A stretch of DNA of 64,000 bases. Source: CAZPWF01 sp964610775 (GTDB taxonomy: Bacteria; Patescibacteriota; Saccharimonadia; Saccharimonadales; JACQNP01). The notes beneath the pieces are model-generated. The model made no database searches. It was not told the origin of the DNA and saw nothing but the letters and a program-made list of their open reading frames with translations. Below, in pieces: positions 1 to 7,608 of the stretch. The position numbers and the translations under genes are program-made. The stretch spans positions 1 through 64,000 of the forward strand of contig CAZSZC010000003.1 of assembly GCA_964610775.1 (NCBI GenBank), read 5' to 3'. Position 1 is the first letter of the stretch, and every line of letters starts with the position of its first letter.

Positions 1-1
1 G

Positions 2-271
2 GAGCTGAATGACCGCCTAAAGTTGCTAACAAGCGACAACAAAGACTTTCAAGTTACCGCATCCTATCTGTTAGACTTGGCACAACGTGCCGAACAGCTG
101 TTCAACGAGAGCGATGAGGGGCTAAGACAGAAGTTGCTAGAATACGTACTTTCAAACATTGAACTAAAGGACAAGAAGTTGTCTTATATACTGAACGACC
201 CCTTTAGAACAGTCGTTGAGACAAAGAAAAAGACCCTTTCGGGTCATAATTCAAATATTTGGTGCGGGTGA
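2..271 (+). CDS. C-terminal end of a serine recombinase (partial at left edge)
   Basis: The reading frame is open from base 2 and stops at TGA 269-271, so only the C-terminal ~89 residues are visible. The segment FQVTASYLLDLAQRAEQLF, followed by a charged helix (QKLLEYVLSNIELKDKKLSY), resembles the C-terminal helical tail of large serine (resolvase-type) recombinases often seen in Saccharibacteria. The catalytic domain lies outside the window. The last codons (IWCG) lie inside the antisense strand of the tRNA-Gly gene at 260-335, and the tRNA terminator (225-245) lies inside this coding region. This arrangement fits an integrated element ending at a tRNA gene. The family call rests on the tail only. 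Confidence 0.55.
   Translation, partial: ELNDRLKLLTSDNKDFQVTASYLLDLAQRAEQLFNESDEGLRQKLLEYVLSNIELKDKKLSYILNDPFRTVVETKKKTLSGHNSNIWCG
225..245 (-). terminator. Rho-independent terminator of tRNA-Gly
   Basis: On the minus strand the sequence GACCC-GAAA-GGGTC is followed by a T-rich run, directly after the tRNA-Gly 3' end. It lies within the 3' coding part of the recombinase on the plus strand. Confidence 0.7.
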
Positions 272-335
272 CGAGACTCAAACTCGTGGCCTCTTCCTTG
301 GCAAGGAAGCGCTCTATCAACTGAGCTACACCCGC
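260..335 (-). tRNA. tRNA-Gly(GCC)
   Basis: On the minus strand a full cloverleaf starts GCGGGTGTAGCTCAGTTG. The anticodon stem is CTTCC/GGAAG with loop TTGCCAA, giving anticodon GCC. The T arm contains GAGTTTGAGTCTC. The 3' end CCA is encoded (260-262). A 24-nt copy of its 5' half occurs again at 493-516, fused to a hairpin repeat. Confidence 0.95.
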
Positions 336-403
336 ATGGTGTACATCTTACATTTGCGAAGGTTCTTTTAGCTTATCAAGAGCTTCCTTGGCCTGGCAAG
401 TCA

Positions 404-493
404 GGTCACGTTTCGCGACCCCAAGATTTTCATACTACAAACAAGTTTATAATCTGAAAAGTCTTCTTGCGAAATGCCACTGGCTTTTCTCAC
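404..493 (+). repeat. tRNA-associated hairpin element, copy A
   Basis: This is one of four related 88-90 nt elements. It starts GGTCACG, ends TTTCTCAC, and contains three inverted repeats: GGTCACG/CGCGACC, an AAAC/GTTT hairpin, and GAAATGCC/GGCTTTTC. It is joined on the right to a 24-nt copy of the tRNA-Gly 5' half (493-516). On the left it abuts a stretch (381-400) that looks like the tRNA-Gly anticodon arm. This is the most diverged copy in the middle hairpin. It could be a mobile miniature element or a structured RNA. Confidence 0.7.
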
Positions 494-516
494 TCTATCA
501 ACTGAGCTACACCCGC
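493..516 (-). pseudogene. tRNA-Gly 5'-half fragment
   Basis: These 24 nt are identical to the first 24 nt of the tRNA-Gly at 260-335 (acceptor 5' strand plus D arm) in the same orientation. The anticodon and T arms do not follow; hairpin element A takes their place. It is a broken tRNA copy and not a functional gene. Confidence 0.75.
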
Positions 517-697
517 TCGTTGAGACAAACCTACGGTTTTTCTCNNNNNNNNNNACTAAGCCGATCCCGGCAAGCCGGGACAAGTTCGCTGCTCTTTTCC
601 CTAAACAACAAACTCGCAACAGAGTGAAATTATAGATTTTTCAAACACTTTTTGCAAGTTACTGCTTAATATATCTGTAAAAGTTTGCCAACTAACG
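517..697. other. Non-coding stretch with a 10-N gap
   Basis: This stretch holds a scaffold gap (545-554) and a perfect hairpin TCCCGGC/GCCGGGA at 565-580. The 12-mer at 518-529 (CGTTGAGACAAA) is repeated at 213-224, just before the tRNA-Gly terminator. I see no convincing gene. Confidence 0.5.
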
Positions 698-703
698 TAT
701 AAT
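698..703 (+). promoter_or_regulatory. -10 box for the 730-2010 gene
   Basis: A consensus TATAAT lies 26 nt before the ATG. No strong -35 is visible at the usual distance. Confidence 0.45.
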
Positions 704-729
704 AGGCGCTAGGAAGTCACAAAATAGAG

Positions 730-2010
730 ATGTTACCAGAACAAAGCCCAGAGAGATTTTCACCATACCATGCCAGAAAGGCTTTTTTTGATGATCCCCA
801 AGAATTACCCGAGTCAGCCGTTACTGCAGGCATCTCTGAACAAGAGGCCCACTTTGACGACACCGCGCCAGAGGCTATTTTGACACACCTCCCCGATGGT
901 GAGGAGTTAATTACTATAAGAGACGCTGCAACCTACAGAAGATTGCTGACAGCTGAAGTAAAGCCAAATGACATACGAAGCTTAACTCAACGAGAATTGA
1001 TGCCCGTAGGTAGTACTGCTCCACGCCCAGCAGATCCAAGGCCACCAGCAGAATCCCAACTCCAAGAATCACTTACAAGACTAAAAAAACGTTTTTCTAG
1101 AACAGACCCATCCAGCATAAGCAGTGAACCGCAGCGACCAGATATTAGATTAGTTTGGTCAGACGGCCAAAGTTTACCACCAAAAGAGTCCCCAAAAGAT
1201 AGCCATTTGCCTGAAGAGCAAGATGAGTTGTTAGAAGAATTAAACCAATTTTTCAAACGCGAAGAACTAGAAACGGAATCACCAACCACAAGAATCGTTC
1301 CAGTTTCTGAGTCAAGCACTAAGGATAAAATAATCTCAGAGAGTAAATACGTTCGCAAGCGGGTAGGACAAAGAATAAGAAGAACTGCACAAATAATACG
1401 CAATGTGCCAAAAGCCCTAAACAAACGCAAATACATGTTTGAGTTTGGCTATTGCTACGAAGAACCTGGCCGATCGCTGAAATTCCATCAAGCCTTGAGA
1501 TCACCAGTAATCTCCGATATAGATACATATCACACTAAAGTTAATACCTCAAGAAATGCTGAAGATACCCCCATAGAGACAGCCCACGGAGAGGGGTCTA
1601 TTGAAGCTAGCATAGAGTTGCTGGATTTTAATATCCCCCGGAAAACTGATCATATGCGAAACTGGATCCGTAAAAAGACAGTGCAAGCCTCAACATTCAT
1701 AAACAACACTGCAGAAAAAGCCCGACAGCATCCTGCAGCAGCAATAGCGGTCGTTGGTGGGGTCGCAGTAGCAGCGGCAGTCGTTTCTTACAAGTTTGGT
1801 GTCGCAAGCGGCAGAAGTGCCAGTAGTACAGAAGCTGCCAACAATGCCGTTAATTTCACCCCAGCATCGGCACCGAAAACCGTCGACAAAGGGACTGAGT
1901 TCTACAATTGGTTTACCCAGTACCATCCCGATGTAAGCCGTGCTCGCTTCGAAACCATCATCAATAGTCAAGAGTTCAAAACACTCTGTGAAAATTCGCT
2001 ACCAGCTTGA
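730..2010 (+). CDS. Hypothetical protein with central/C-terminal membrane segment
   Basis: This is a 426-residue protein with no recognised enzymatic domain. The first ~220 residues are acidic and proline-rich, with low sequence complexity. Residues ~205-235 are strongly basic. One hydrophobic segment (PAAAIAVVGGVAVAAAVVSY, about residues 337-356) is a likely membrane span. The C-terminal ~50 residues (EFYNWFTQYHPDVSRARFE) look like a small folded helical module. It stands alone on the plus strand, between the tRNA-Gly and tRNA-Phe loci, behind a TATAAT box at 698. The ATG is assigned at the start of the open frame, and no strong Shine-Dalgarno is close. It may be a lineage-specific membrane-anchored protein; its function is unknown. 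Confidence 0.7.
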   Translation: MLPEQSPERFSPYHARKAFFDDPQELPESAVTAGISEQEAHFDDTAPEAILTHLPDGEELITIRDAATYRRLLTAEVKPNDIRSLTQRELMPVGSTAPRPADPRPPAESQLQESLTRLKKRFSRTDPSSISSEPQRPDIRLVWSDGQSLPPKESPKDSHLPEEQDELLEELNQFFKREELETESPTTRIVPVSESSTKDKIISESKYVRKRVGQRIRRTAQIIRNVPKALNKRKYMFEFGYCYEEPGRSLKFHQALRSPVISDIDTYHTKVNTSRNAEDTPIETAHGEGSIEASIELLDFNIPRKTDHMRNWIRKKTVQASTFINNTAEKARQHPAAAIAVVGGVAVAAAVVSYKFGVASGRSASSTEAANNAVNFTPASAPKTVDKGTEFYNWFTQYHPDVSRARFETIINSQEFKTLCENSLPA

Positions 2011-2046
2011 TTTACTCTGTTAACAGGTATAAAATAACCTGGTTGT

Positions 2047-2122
2047 GGCTCTTTAGCTCAGTTGGTAGAGCAGAGGCCTGAAGAGCCTTGTGTCCCCAGT
2101 TCGAGTCTGGGAGGAGCCACCA
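2047..2122 (+). tRNA. tRNA-Phe(GAA)
   Basis: The cloverleaf starts GGCTCTTTAGCTCAGTTGG. The anticodon loop CTGAAGA gives anticodon GAA. The T arm is CCCAG-TTCGAGT-CTGGG, and CCA is encoded (2120-2122). Its last 28 nt, including CCA, are duplicated at 2271-2298 after hairpin element B. Confidence 0.95.
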
Positions 2123-2135
2123 AAAGTTATTCATA

Positions 2136-2162
2136 AAGTCGGTGATATTGCCGGCTTTTTGT
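2136..2162 (+). terminator. Terminator of tRNA-Phe
   Basis: The stem AAGTCGG/CCGGCTT (one G-T pair) has an 8-nt loop and is followed by a T run. It lies 14 nt after the tRNA. Confidence 0.7.
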
Positions 2163-2183
2163 TTTTGGGCACAAGTTCCTTGT

Positions 2184-2271
2184 GGTCACGTTCCGCGACC
2201 CCAGAATTTCACGATTGAAAACTAGTTTTCATCGGAAAGTTCTCTTGCGAACTACTACTAGCAGTCCTCAC
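2184..2271 (+). repeat. tRNA-associated hairpin element, copy B
   Basis: This is the second of four related elements. It contains GGTCACG/CGCGACC, TGAAAAC/GTTTTCA and GAACTACT/AGCAGTCC inverted repeats and ends CCTCAC. It lies between tRNA-Phe and a 28-nt direct duplicate of the tRNA-Phe 3' end. The third hairpin has a different arm sequence from the other copies but still pairs, including C-G at a position that is A-T in copy C and T-A in copy D. Confidence 0.75.
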
Positions 2272-2298
2272 CCAGTTCGAGTCTGGGAGGAGCCACCA
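2271..2298 (+). pseudogene. tRNA-Phe 3'-end duplicate (T arm to CCA)
   Basis: These 28 nt are identical to the tRNA-Phe 3' end at 2095-2122 (T arm, acceptor 3' strand, CCA). With the genuine tRNA they form a direct repeat flanking element B, as an integration at a tRNA 3' end would leave. Confidence 0.8.
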
Positions 2299-2336
2299 AT
2301 AAAAATAGCCTAGCTACCAGTTAGGGAATTTTTATT
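2298..2336. terminator. Bidirectional terminator after the tRNA-Phe remnant and mazG-like gene
   Basis: The stem AATAAAAAT/ATTTTTATT, with an inner CCTA/TAGG stem, lies between the converging tRNA-Phe remnant and the mazG-like gene. It is T-rich on both strands. Confidence 0.6.
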
Positions 2337-2652
2337 TGGCTTTCTTGGCAAAGCGACCTTTATCGCGAGTTGATAGCTTAGCAATGACCCTATTTAGTGG
2401 TTCGTCTAGTTCAATACCTTCTCTATTCGCCATACATATAACCGTATAAAGTACGTCTGCTAATTCGTCGGCCAAATCTTCATGTTCTTCGTTCGGCTTC
2501 TTTGGTTTATCGCCGTATTTATGATTGATTATTCGCGAAACCTCGCCAACTTCTTCAATCATTCGAGCCAAAATACTTAAAGGCGCCCAATACGGCTTCT
2601 CGTATTGTTGAAGCTCTTCATCTATCCTTTTCTGATAATCTTTGATGTTCAT
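2332..2652 (-). CDS. MazG-like nucleotide pyrophosphohydrolase
   Basis: This 106-residue all-helical protein has the MazG-type metal-binding pattern: EEVGEVSR (about residues 33-40) and DLADELADVLYTV (about 59-71), whose acidic residues would bind Mg2+. Members hydrolyse nucleoside triphosphates to monophosphate plus pyrophosphate, usually for house-cleaning of abnormal nucleotides. It is a single-domain form, much shorter than two-domain E. coli MazG. It is monocistronic between a bidirectional terminator and tRNA-Ala. A second family member lies at 60629-60943. The substrate cannot be told from sequence. Confidence 0.8.
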   Translation of the reverse strand: MNIKDYQKRIDEELQQYEKPYWAPLSILARMIEEVGEVSRIINHKYGDKPKKPNEEHEDLADELADVLYTVICMANREGIELDEPLNRVIAKLSTRDKGRFAKKAK

Positions 2653-2677
2653 AAATTAGACTTCTTTCAATTTATCG

Positions 2678-2754
2678 TGGTGGAGCTAAGGAGACTCGAA
2701 CTCCTGACCCCTTGCCTGCCAGGCAAGTGCTCTAGCCAACTGAGCTATAGCCCC
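2678..2754 (-). tRNA. tRNA-Ala(GGC)
   Basis: The minus-strand cloverleaf starts GGGGCTATAGCTCAGTTGG. The anticodon arm CTTGC-CTGGCAG-GCAAG gives anticodon GGC. The T arm is AGGAGTTCGAGTCTCCT, and CCA is encoded at 2678-2680. No hairpin element is found at this locus. Confidence 0.95.
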
Positions 2755-2800
2755 ACGTCAGAGTGAACAAACTAGATTGTAGCAAATCTTCTCTGTTATA

Positions 2801-2825
2801 CAAAAAGACCGGCAATAACCGGTCT
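2801..2825 (-). terminator. Terminator for the 7TM gene
   Basis: On the minus strand AGACCGG-TTATTG-CCGGTCT is followed by TTTTTG. It lies downstream of the gene at 2942-3649. Confidence 0.7.
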
Positions 2826-2841
2826 CGTATTCGTGCGTGCC

Positions 2842-2856
2842 CACCCGCGGCGGGTG
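2842..2856. other. GC-rich palindrome
   Basis: CACCCGC/GCGGGTG is a near-perfect palindrome in an AT-rich spacer, followed by a T-rich stretch on the plus strand. No plus-strand gene ends here, so its role is unclear. Confidence 0.4.
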
Positions 2857-2941
2857 TTTGTTTTGAATGTTTTTATTTCAACCTACGCCGCATGACGCAC
2901 GATATAACATAAGCATAATCTTTACTGCAATTTTGTCAAGT

Positions 2942-3649
2942 CTAATCCGAATGCACTTTTTTAGTATCAACACTTGTAGCATCGGGAATGATCTTGAGTA
3001 CCAATATTATTGCATAGACAATTGCGAAGCCACACATTATGCTTGGTATACCCTCAATAGTAGATGGTTTAACTGCATTGGCTATAGCTACTGGCAAAAG
3101 AAAACTTAGATATCCAATTACTTGCCAAACGAGTGCGTTTTTTGCCCTAGTGTTTGAATCTCTGGCAATATACAAAGCCATTGCAATCCCAAATAGCAGC
3201 CAAAAGAAATAATAAACTAGGTATGGAATATCATAACGCGGATTTAATTGAAAAATGACATAATTGCCCGCACAAACATGTCCGCTCATTGCTTCAGCCC
3301 TAAGGAAAAACCCAATCCACGCCAAAGAAGTTGCATATGCTATTAACGATATGTAACTTGGTCCTCGCCGTGAAACCGCCTGTATAAGATGAATGCCAAG
3401 TGCTGGCAAAAGAGTAATGGCAACAAAACCTATGCTCAACCAAAAAACAGCTGCTTGTGCCTTACCGCAAACATTAAACTCTGCAAGCTGAAACATAGCT
3501 AAACAAAAAAGCTGTATAGATATAATTCGACCAACCAGACTCATTCTATGCTTATAAAGTACAAATAGCATTAATACAATTTCTATAATGAATGTCGCCA
3601 ACATTACCGGTGGAGAGAAACAATACAAAATAGTCTGTCTTTTTTTCAT
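2942..3649 (-). CDS. Seven-helix membrane protein of unknown function
   Basis: This 235-residue protein is almost entirely hydrophobic, with about seven predicted membrane helices (for example FIIEIVLMLFVLY, FWLSIGFVAITLLPALGIHL, YLVYYFFWLLFGIAMALYI). The arrangement resembles the 7TM sensory domain found at the N-terminus of some histidine kinases, but no kinase or other cytoplasmic domain follows. It is monocistronic, with a minus-strand terminator at 2801-2825. It may be a stand-alone sensor or transporter-like protein; no function can be assigned. Confidence 0.7.
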   Translation of the reverse strand: MKKRQTILYCFSPPVMLATFIIEIVLMLFVLYKHRMSLVGRIISIQLFCLAMFQLAEFNVCGKAQAAVFWLSIGFVAITLLPALGIHLIQAVSRRGPSYISLIAYATSLAWIGFFLRAEAMSGHVCAGNYVIFQLNPRYDIPYLVYYFFWLLFGIAMALYIARDSNTRAKNALVWQVIGYLSFLLPVAIANAVKPSTIEGIPSIMCGFAIVYAIILVLKIIPDATSVDTKKVHSD

Positions 3650-3715
3650 CTTTACCCTTAAATCCCAATTGTAGTCCTTGTGGTTTAACTATACAGCAAG
3701 CACCAGATATTAGCC

Positions 3716-5734
3716 TTAAGACAATAGCTTTAATAGATCTGTTTCACGAATAACTTGGGTGCCGTAATGTTCGGCTTTTTTTAGCTTACTAGCGCCAGTA
3801 TTATTGCCCGCAACCAGGTAGTCTGTATCTTTGCCAACACTAGTTTGAAAAGTGCCACCAAGAGCCCTAATTTTCTCAGCCGCAAGGTCACGCCCCATTG
3901 TTTCCAGAGTACCCGTGACTACAAACTTCTTACCCGAAAGCTTGCCACCAACACTTTTTACATCTTCTGGCCAAACGTTGAGTGCTCGAAACTTTGACAA
4001 TAGCTCATTATTATCCGGGTCTGCAAACCAAGCAACAATAGATTCGGCCACGATCTCACCCACGCCATCAACACTCTTTAGATCTTCATAGCTTGCAGTT
4101 CCTAGGTTATCAAGCTTCTTATAGCGATTAGCCAAATCAATAGCCGTCTGGGCGCCTACATGACGTATTCCTAGCCCATAAATAAAACGTGATAAAGTAA
4201 CCACCCTTTTCTCGGCAATTGCCTTGACTAAGTTATCCGCCGATAAGTCTGCGAACCGTTCAAGATTGAGTAGCTGGTCTCTGGTTATTGTATATATGTC
4301 CGCCAAATCCTTCACTAGACCCGCATCAACTAAAGCTTCGACATTCTTCTCGCCCAATGTGTCAATATCTAGCGCACCCTTGCTTGCAAAATGCTGTAGC
4401 GCTCGCTTTAGCAAAATTGGACCAGTTGCGCCCTTTGCTCGGTAAACAGCCTCGCCTTTTGGTCGCACAAACTCCAGCTCAGGATATTGCCGCGCCAGTT
4501 CCTTTTCCATATTGAATTGTCTAGCTGTTTTAGGGCGTAAACTCTCAATTACGCTCTCTACCTGAGGAATAATATCTCCTGCCTTATAAATAACAACTGT
4601 ATCACCAATTCTTATGTCCTTACGTGCAATTTCGTCAGCATTATGTAAGCTTGCGTGCTGAACGGTAGTACCGGCTACAATCGTGGGATCAAAAACTGCT
4701 ACAGGCGTAGCTGCACCAGTTCTGCCTATACTAATAACAATATCTTTAACTGTGGTAGTCGATTGTTCGGCTGGGTACTTATAGGCGACTGCTGCACGAG
4801 GGTTTTTACCCACCACTCCCAGTTCTGAATATAATCGTCTGTCATTAACCTTAACTACTAGACCATCGGTGTTAAATGGAAGTTGGTGGCGTTTATCCTC
4901 CCATTCATCAACAAAGTTCATGACCTCTTCCAGGCTGCCAAATACACTAGCTTGTGTATTCGCGGCAATGCCGAGACGGCGCAGCGTATCATACGCAAAC
5001 AAATGCGTTGGAATTTCTGATGGATTATCCCTGATAAGATCATAAGCTCTGAAACGTAGCGGTCTTTCGGCAACTAGTCTAGGATCAAGTTGACGAATTG
5101 TTCCCGCCGCCAAATTACGTGGATTGGCAAACATAGGCAAGCCCTCAGCTTCGCGCTTAGCATTAAGAGCTTCGAAATCCTTCTTATACATAACTATCTC
5201 GCCACGAATTTCTGTCCTTCCGACTAAGAAACTCTCCAGACCCTTTTCGCGCCTAAGCTGCAGCGGTACATTCTGTATAGTCTTAACATTAGTAGTAACA
5301 TCTTCGCCAACAAAGCTGTCACCTCTCGTAATAGCCTGCACAAAAATACCGTCTTGATAAACTAGTGCACAGCCCAGACCATCCATTTTAATATCTGTGA
5401 AAAATTCATGCTTCTTGCCGGGAATTAATTTCTCAATACGCTTAAGCCAAGCTTCGACATCCGCTTTACTAAAAACATCGTTCAGACTTAACATTCGACC
5501 AGAATGCTGCACTTTCTTAAATTCGGATAGAAGCTCGCTTCCCACCCTTTGCGTTGGAGACTGTGCCGATACACATTCGGGGTGATCCGCTTCAAGTTTT
5601 TTTAGTTGCTGCATTAAGCCGTCATAAACAGCATCATCAACCGTCGGCTCATCAAGTACATGATATTCGTACGAGTATTGATTTAGCTGCCTAACTAAAG
5701 ATTCAATCTGCGTTCTTGCATCTTTACTGCTCAT
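3716..5734 (-). CDS. ligA: NAD-dependent DNA ligase LigA
   Basis: LigA seals nicks in replication and repair using NAD+. The 672-residue protein is full length. It has the N-terminal NAD-binding Ia region (YSYEYHVLDEPTVDDAVYD), the adenylation motif KMDG with the nucleotide-accepting Lys at 116, the OB fold, the helix-hairpin-helix block (~500-580), and a C-terminal BRCT domain (~595-672). The four-cysteine zinc finger normally found near residues 405-435 has lost every cysteine; the whole protein has only Cys54 and Cys122. The ATG overlaps the stop of the upstream membrane gene by 4 bp, so the two are translationally coupled. Confidence 0.97.
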   Translation of the reverse strand: MSSKDARTQIESLVRQLNQYSYEYHVLDEPTVDDAVYDGLMQQLKKLEADHPECVSAQSPTQRVGSELLSEFKKVQHSGRMLSLNDVFSKADVEAWLKRIEKLIPGKKHEFFTDIKMDGLGCALVYQDGIFVQAITRGDSFVGEDVTTNVKTIQNVPLQLRREKGLESFLVGRTEIRGEIVMYKKDFEALNAKREAEGLPMFANPRNLAAGTIRQLDPRLVAERPLRFRAYDLIRDNPSEIPTHLFAYDTLRRLGIAANTQASVFGSLEEVMNFVDEWEDKRHQLPFNTDGLVVKVNDRRLYSELGVVGKNPRAAVAYKYPAEQSTTTVKDIVISIGRTGAATPVAVFDPTIVAGTTVQHASLHNADEIARKDIRIGDTVVIYKAGDIIPQVESVIESLRPKTARQFNMEKELARQYPELEFVRPKGEAVYRAKGATGPILLKRALQHFASKGALDIDTLGEKNVEALVDAGLVKDLADIYTITRDQLLNLERFADLSADNLVKAIAEKRVVTLSRFIYGLGIRHVGAQTAIDLANRYKKLDNLGTASYEDLKSVDGVGEIVAESIVAWFADPDNNELLSKFRALNVWPEDVKSVGGKLSGKKFVVTGTLETMGRDLAAEKIRALGGTFQTSVGKDTDYLVAGNNTGASKLKKAEHYGTQVIRETDLLKLLS

Positions 5735-6690
5735 AACAGTTCTCTGTACAGTTTATAAATATAGCCATGTGTCACAATCAGCCCAAGCATACCTAAAAAT
5801 ATAAAGGTTACCTGTGCGAATGAAGTAGCATACAGCAAAATTGGTATCATTATTGCTGCTGCAATTAGTAACAAACATAGGGGTAGAAACAAAAGTTTAC
5901 GCATAATCATCCAACGACGGTTCAGCACAATATCGCGAGCAGATCGCAGTGCTTGCATAGGGGTAACGTCGGGTAGCGTAACTATATATAGAGCAAAGAT
6001 CGACGATGTCACCATGTACAGCGTCAACAAAACAGTACAAAGCATCAAAATCGACCACAAAAATTTTTCTAAAGCCGATACGGCCAACCCCTGAGATATT
6101 ACAATCCCAAAAACAGTCGTTCCAGCCACCATGGGTATTAGTTGTATTCCAATAACAACTATAACTAGTAAGAACGGTATCAGTGGATAGGTCGACTTGT
6201 AGAATGCTTCTTTAACTTTCACCTTTTCTTTGGCGTAAGTCTGTCGAAACGTCCATATAGCCACCAAACTTATTAGCACCACCATCATAGTTTGGTATAT
6301 CCTGCCCGATTCCGAAATAGAGCCACCACTTCCTGATAACAATATCCCAAACAGAGCAACTCCGGTGGTTAATTGTTGATAATTACCCGAAAAGACATCG
6401 TGAAGTGAATTTTTAATTTCACTAAAGTTTGATGTGCCCAATAAGCCCGTAATCAAAACTAAACTGAGTAGAAGATAAACTATACAAATACCGACGAATA
6501 CGCGTTTTTGTTTATAAATATGCCTCAGGTTGGCCTTCATGATACGAAATGCACTTGGAAGTGGTTTTGAGTCTGCCTTAACCCTCTTATGTAGGCGTAA
6601 TGTCTTGTAGCTCTCCTGTTCAATAACCCGCTGTTTTTTTGGCGTGACTTTCTTTATGGTAGTTTTTGTTGGGTTTGGTTTCTTTGCCAT
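5731..6690 (-). CDS. Multi-pass membrane protein of unknown function
   Basis: This 319-residue protein has a very basic N-terminus (residues 1-45, rich in Lys) followed by about six membrane helices. It resembles uncharacterised Saccharibacteria membrane proteins that sit upstream of ligA. Its stop overlaps the ligA start by 4 bp, and htpX ends 10 nt upstream, so htpX, this gene and ligA probably share a transcript. No catalytic motif is visible. The hydrophilic sequence LPDVTPMQALRSARDIVLNR between helices is the only distinctive segment and recalls membrane proteins annotated as glycerophosphoryl diester-like DUFs, but I would not assign that. Confidence 0.7.
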   Translation of the reverse strand: MAKKPNPTKTTIKKVTPKKQRVIEQESYKTLRLHKRVKADSKPLPSAFRIMKANLRHIYKQKRVFVGICIVYLLLSLVLITGLLGTSNFSEIKNSLHDVFSGNYQQLTTGVALFGILLSGSGGSISESGRIYQTMMVVLISLVAIWTFRQTYAKEKVKVKEAFYKSTYPLIPFLLVIVVIGIQLIPMVAGTTVFGIVISQGLAVSALEKFLWSILMLCTVLLTLYMVTSSIFALYIVTLPDVTPMQALRSARDIVLNRRWMIMRKLLFLPLCLLLIAAAIMIPILLYATSFAQVTFIFLGMLGLIVTHGYIYKLYRELL

Positions 6691-6699
6691 ACCTAGAAC

Positions 6700-7566
6700 C
6701 TAAGCGCGTGTACCCATCTCGCGAAGTCGCTTTACGCGTTCTTCAATTGGTGGATGCGTGCTAAACATGTTGGCTATTTTCTTGCCCTTTAATGGATTTG
6801 CAAAGAATAGATGCGCTGTAGATGTATTCTGCTTACGCATTGCACTACCGGTCTTACCGATCTTTTCCAAAGCACTAGCAAGCCCTTCTGGGTAACGAGT
6901 AGCTAGGGCCCCTTCGGCATCTGCTAAATATTCACGTTTTCTAGATATAGACATCTGTATAAGCATTGCTACCAATGGCGCCAAAATCGCTCCAATTATT
7001 CCTAAGAAAAAGAACAGGGAATTATCATCGTCATCACTAAACCAAGCCATCCTAAGCATGATATCGGCGATAATGGCAACGACTGCAACTAGCGCAAAAG
7101 CTATCATCGAAACTCGAATATCATAGTTCTTAACATGGCCCATCTCGTGAGCCATCACTCCTTCTAGTTCCGTATCAGACATAAGATCAATTATTCCCGT
7201 GGTGGCTGCTACTGATGCATGATTAGGATCGCGACCAGTCGCAAAGGCATTTGGCGCTGGGTCATCCATTATATAAACCTTCGGCATTGGTAAGCCTTCA
7301 GTTATCGCCAAATTTTCAACGATTCTCCAAAGTCTGGGATTATCTTTTTTTTCGATCTGATGAGCACCATTTACCGCTAACGCCATCTTAGAGGCCGATA
7401 GATAACTTATCAACGCATAAACGCCAGCACCAATTAAGACAAACGGTGTAATTGACGGTTCGCCAACATATTCGGCAAATAACCAGCCCAGGCCACCTAC
7501 CAGTAAAATGAATAAAATCATCATGAATACTGTTTTGCGCTTATTGGCAGCTATTTCTTTATACAT
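6700..7566 (-). CDS. htpX: Membrane zinc metalloprotease HtpX
   Basis: HtpX is a membrane-bound M48 peptidase that degrades damaged membrane proteins. Visible features are the zinc site HEMGH (residues 140-144), a third-ligand region downstream (REYLADAEGA, about 209-218), two N-terminal membrane helices (residues ~13-60) and further hydrophobic segments at ~155-205. At 288 residues it has the usual family length. It follows lemA by 42 nt; lemA and htpX are adjacent in many bacteria, which supports both calls. Confidence 0.95.
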   Translation of the reverse strand: MYKEIAANKRKTVFMMILFILLVGGLGWLFAEYVGEPSITPFVLIGAGVYALISYLSASKMALAVNGAHQIEKKDNPRLWRIVENLAITEGLPMPKVYIMDDPAPNAFATGRDPNHASVAATTGIIDLMSDTELEGVMAHEMGHVKNYDIRVSMIAFALVAVVAIIADIMLRMAWFSDDDDNSLFFFLGIIGAILAPLVAMLIQMSISRKREYLADAEGALATRYPEGLASALEKIGKTGSAMRKQNTSTAHLFFANPLKGKKIANMFSTHPPIEERVKRLREMGTRA

Positions 7567-7608
7567 AGCAAAGTAATTCGCTTATTAATATTGATCTTGA
7601 TTGGTTAA

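Noticed and set aside
565..580. TCCCGGC/GCCGGGA hairpin as a terminator
   Set aside because: It is not followed by a T run on either strand and no gene ends beside it, so it is only mentioned in the spacer description.
388..627. Open frames across element A and the N gap on both strands
   Set aside because: They cross unknown bases and a tRNA fragment and have no supporting start signals.
987..1971. Minus-strand open frames inside the 730-2010 gene
   Set aside because: They are shadows of the plus-strand gene with no ribosome sites; the plus frame has a clear membrane helix and full-length coding.
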